64,000 nt of DNA, taken from Flavobacterium sp. HSC-32F16. Lineage in GTDB: Bacteria > Bacteroidota > Bacteroidia > Flavobacteriales > Flavobacteriaceae. Positions 62,803 through 64,000 of the stretch are shown here, piece after piece. Position numbers and translations under genes: made by a program. The DNA lies in assembly GCF_024171645.1 (NCBI RefSeq), contig NZ_JALKAC010000002.1, forward strand, positions 620,001 to 684,000. The letters run 5' to 3'. How positions within the stretch are numbered: the stretch's first letter is position 1; each line of letters starts with the position of its first letter. The notes below the pieces were generated by a model that had not been told where the DNA came from, searched no databases, and was given only the letters and a program-made list of their open reading frames with translations.

Positions 62803-64000
62803 ATGGAAAACAATATTACTTTAGAAGAAATTCAAAATTTTAAAGGCAAGTACCCAAAGCAATTGTGGTACTTGTTTTTTGTTGAAATGTGGGAACGTTT
62901 TTGTTTCTACGGAATGCGTGGGGTATTAACTATTTTTATGGTAGATCAGCTTTTTTTGAAAGAAGATCACGCCAATTTGCAATACGGAGCCATTCAGGCC
63001 TTTGTTTATGCATTTACTTTTATTGGAGGAATTTTTGCTGATAAAATTTTAGGATTTAAAAAGTCATTATTATTTGGGGCAATAGTTATGATTCTTGGCA
63101 ACCTTTTGATTGCTGTTGCGCCACACGATTTATTTTATTACGGTATTGCTTTCTCTATTATTGGAACAGGTTTTTTTAAGCCAAATGTTTCGTCAATGGT
63201 TGGAGAGCTATATAAAGAGGATGATGGAAGGCGAGATGCCGGGTACGGAATGTTTTATGCGGGCATAAACGTTGGTGGTCTTTTAGGAGGTGCTTTATGT
63301 GTGTATTTAGGGAAATATTATTCTTGGGAGTTGTGCTTCTTATCAGCAGCGATTGTAATGTTTCTAGGTTTGATTACGTTTTTAGCAACTAAAAAATATC
63401 TTGGACCAATTGGAGATTCTCCTTTGTTGGAAATGGAATCAGGAAAAAGGAAAATACGTGAGATTTTGGTTTACACACTTTCACTTTTAAGTATTCCGCT
63501 TATTTATATAATGGTCAAAAATACTGATTATACAGATTATTTCATGTATACAATTGGTATCGTTGCTGTTTTCTATTTCACTTATGAACTAATTAAATTA
63601 GGAGATGTAAAACTTCAAAAAAAGCTTTTTGCAGCATTTTTATTTGTATTTTTTTATCTATTGTTTAATGCAATTTATGAGCAGAGTGGTGGATCATTAT
63701 CGCTTTTTGCAAAAGACAATTTAGATGATAAATTGTTGTTTTTTACAATTGACCCAAATATTGTAAATAACAGTTCAAATACGCTCTTTGTGGTCGTTTT
63801 AAGTCCGCTTATTGGATTACTGTGGATTTGGATGGGCAAACGAAAAATTGAGCCAAATACTTTGATTAAATTTGGAGTTGGATTTTTGTTCCTTGCTGCT
63901 TCATTTTATATTTTCTATCTCACTAAATTCTTCGCAGATTCAAAAGGTATTGCTTCGCTAAATGTGTTTACTTTTGCGTATTTAATTACAACAATTGGAG
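62803..64000 (+). CDS. Second POT-family peptide transporter (partial)
   Basis: The ATG at 62803 starts one base after the upstream stop and the frame is open to the window end (399 codons visible). EMWERFCFYGMRGVLTIF carries the ExxERFxxYG motif; GIFADKILGFKKS, FKPNVSSMVGELY and FYAGINVGG follow. The sequence differs clearly from the first transporter, so the pair is an old duplication or two separate acquisitions with different peptide preference. Confidence 0.92.
   Translation, partial: MENNITLEEIQNFKGKYPKQLWYLFFVEMWERFCFYGMRGVLTIFMVDQLFLKEDHANLQYGAIQAFVYAFTFIGGIFADKILGFKKSLLFGAIVMILGNLLIAVAPHDLFYYGIAFSIIGTGFFKPNVSSMVGELYKEDDGRRDAGYGMFYAGINVGGLLGGALCVYLGKYYSWELCFLSAAIVMFLGLITFLATKKYLGPIGDSPLLEMESGKRKIREILVYTLSLLSIPLIYIMVKNTDYTDYFMYTIGIVAVFYFTYELIKLGDVKLQKKLFAAFLFVFFYLLFNAIYEQSGGSLSLFAKDNLDDKLLFFTIDPNIVNNSSNTLFVVVLSPLIGLLWIWMGKRKIEPNTLIKFGVGFLFLAASFYIFYLTKFFADSKGIASLNVFTFAYLITTIG

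Overview
The window looks like a chromosomal segment of a member of the Bacteroidota, most likely a Flavobacterium. The evidence is the low GC content, promoters with a TAnnTTTG-type -7 box and no obvious Shine-Dalgarno sites, SusC/SusD and TonB-dependent receptor genes, a type IX secretion (T9SS) C-terminal domain on a secreted amylase, a bacterial mevalonate pathway, and many short dispersed repeats of the kind that fill flavobacterial intergenic spaces. I see no prophage, insertion sequence, integrase, CRISPR array or rRNA operon. One tRNA (Phe) and one cobalamin riboswitch are present.

Layout. 1-2173: 5' part of a TonB-dependent receptor gene (minus strand). 2.4-8.9 kb: housekeeping and small genes (DUF4407, PH-domain protein, a GNAT/DUF4260/MmcQ set, a cyclase-family hydrolase, hemW, a four-helix-bundle protein, ruvC). 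9.0-13.2 kb: a flippase-like protein coupled to a glycosyltransferase, a lipoprotein, DUF456 and DUF937 proteins. 13.3-18.5 kb: an rRNA pseudouridine synthase, then a minus-strand isoprenoid cluster (mvaD, mevalonate kinase, DUF502, a UbiA-type prenyltransferase) that carries a decayed toxin-antitoxin pair between the two mevalonate genes. 18.7-24.0 kb: TspO, a Crp/MBL/HAD/flavoprotein run and a glycerophosphodiesterase.

24.2-45.2 kb is the centrepiece: a starch/maltodextrin utilisation locus. A minus-strand operon encodes an MFS permease, beta-phosphoglucomutase, GH65 maltose phosphorylase, GH97 alpha-glucosidase and two GH13 enzymes. A LacI-type regulator sits between it and a divergent plus-strand operon encoding SusC, SusD, SusE/F and a T9SS-secreted GH13 amylase. 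The inferred route is cleavage outside the cell, import through SusCD, trimming in the periplasm by GH13/GH97 enzymes, import by the MFS permease, phosphorolysis by GH65 and conversion of beta-glucose-1-phosphate by PgmB.

45.3-49.3 kb: a metabolite:H+ symporter with a small partner protein, then a cobalamin riboswitch ahead of an isolated BtuG-like surface lipoprotein, and tRNA-Phe. 49.4-56.4 kb: coaX, an outer-membrane protein, lptC, a CBS-domain membrane protein and a PpiD-like foldase, which together look like an envelope-biogenesis cluster. 56.4-58.7 kb: a GYDIA-family GHMP kinase and HMG-CoA reductase, a second mevalonate-pathway locus. 58.9-64.0 kb: dipeptidyl peptidase IV followed by two POT-family peptide transporters, the second running off the window.

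The least ordinary signals are repeats: nested palindromes whose layers change order between loci, a three-copy inverted repeat with compensating arm changes, and three genes between 6 and 10.3 kb that carry repeat-family sequence inside their reading frames.
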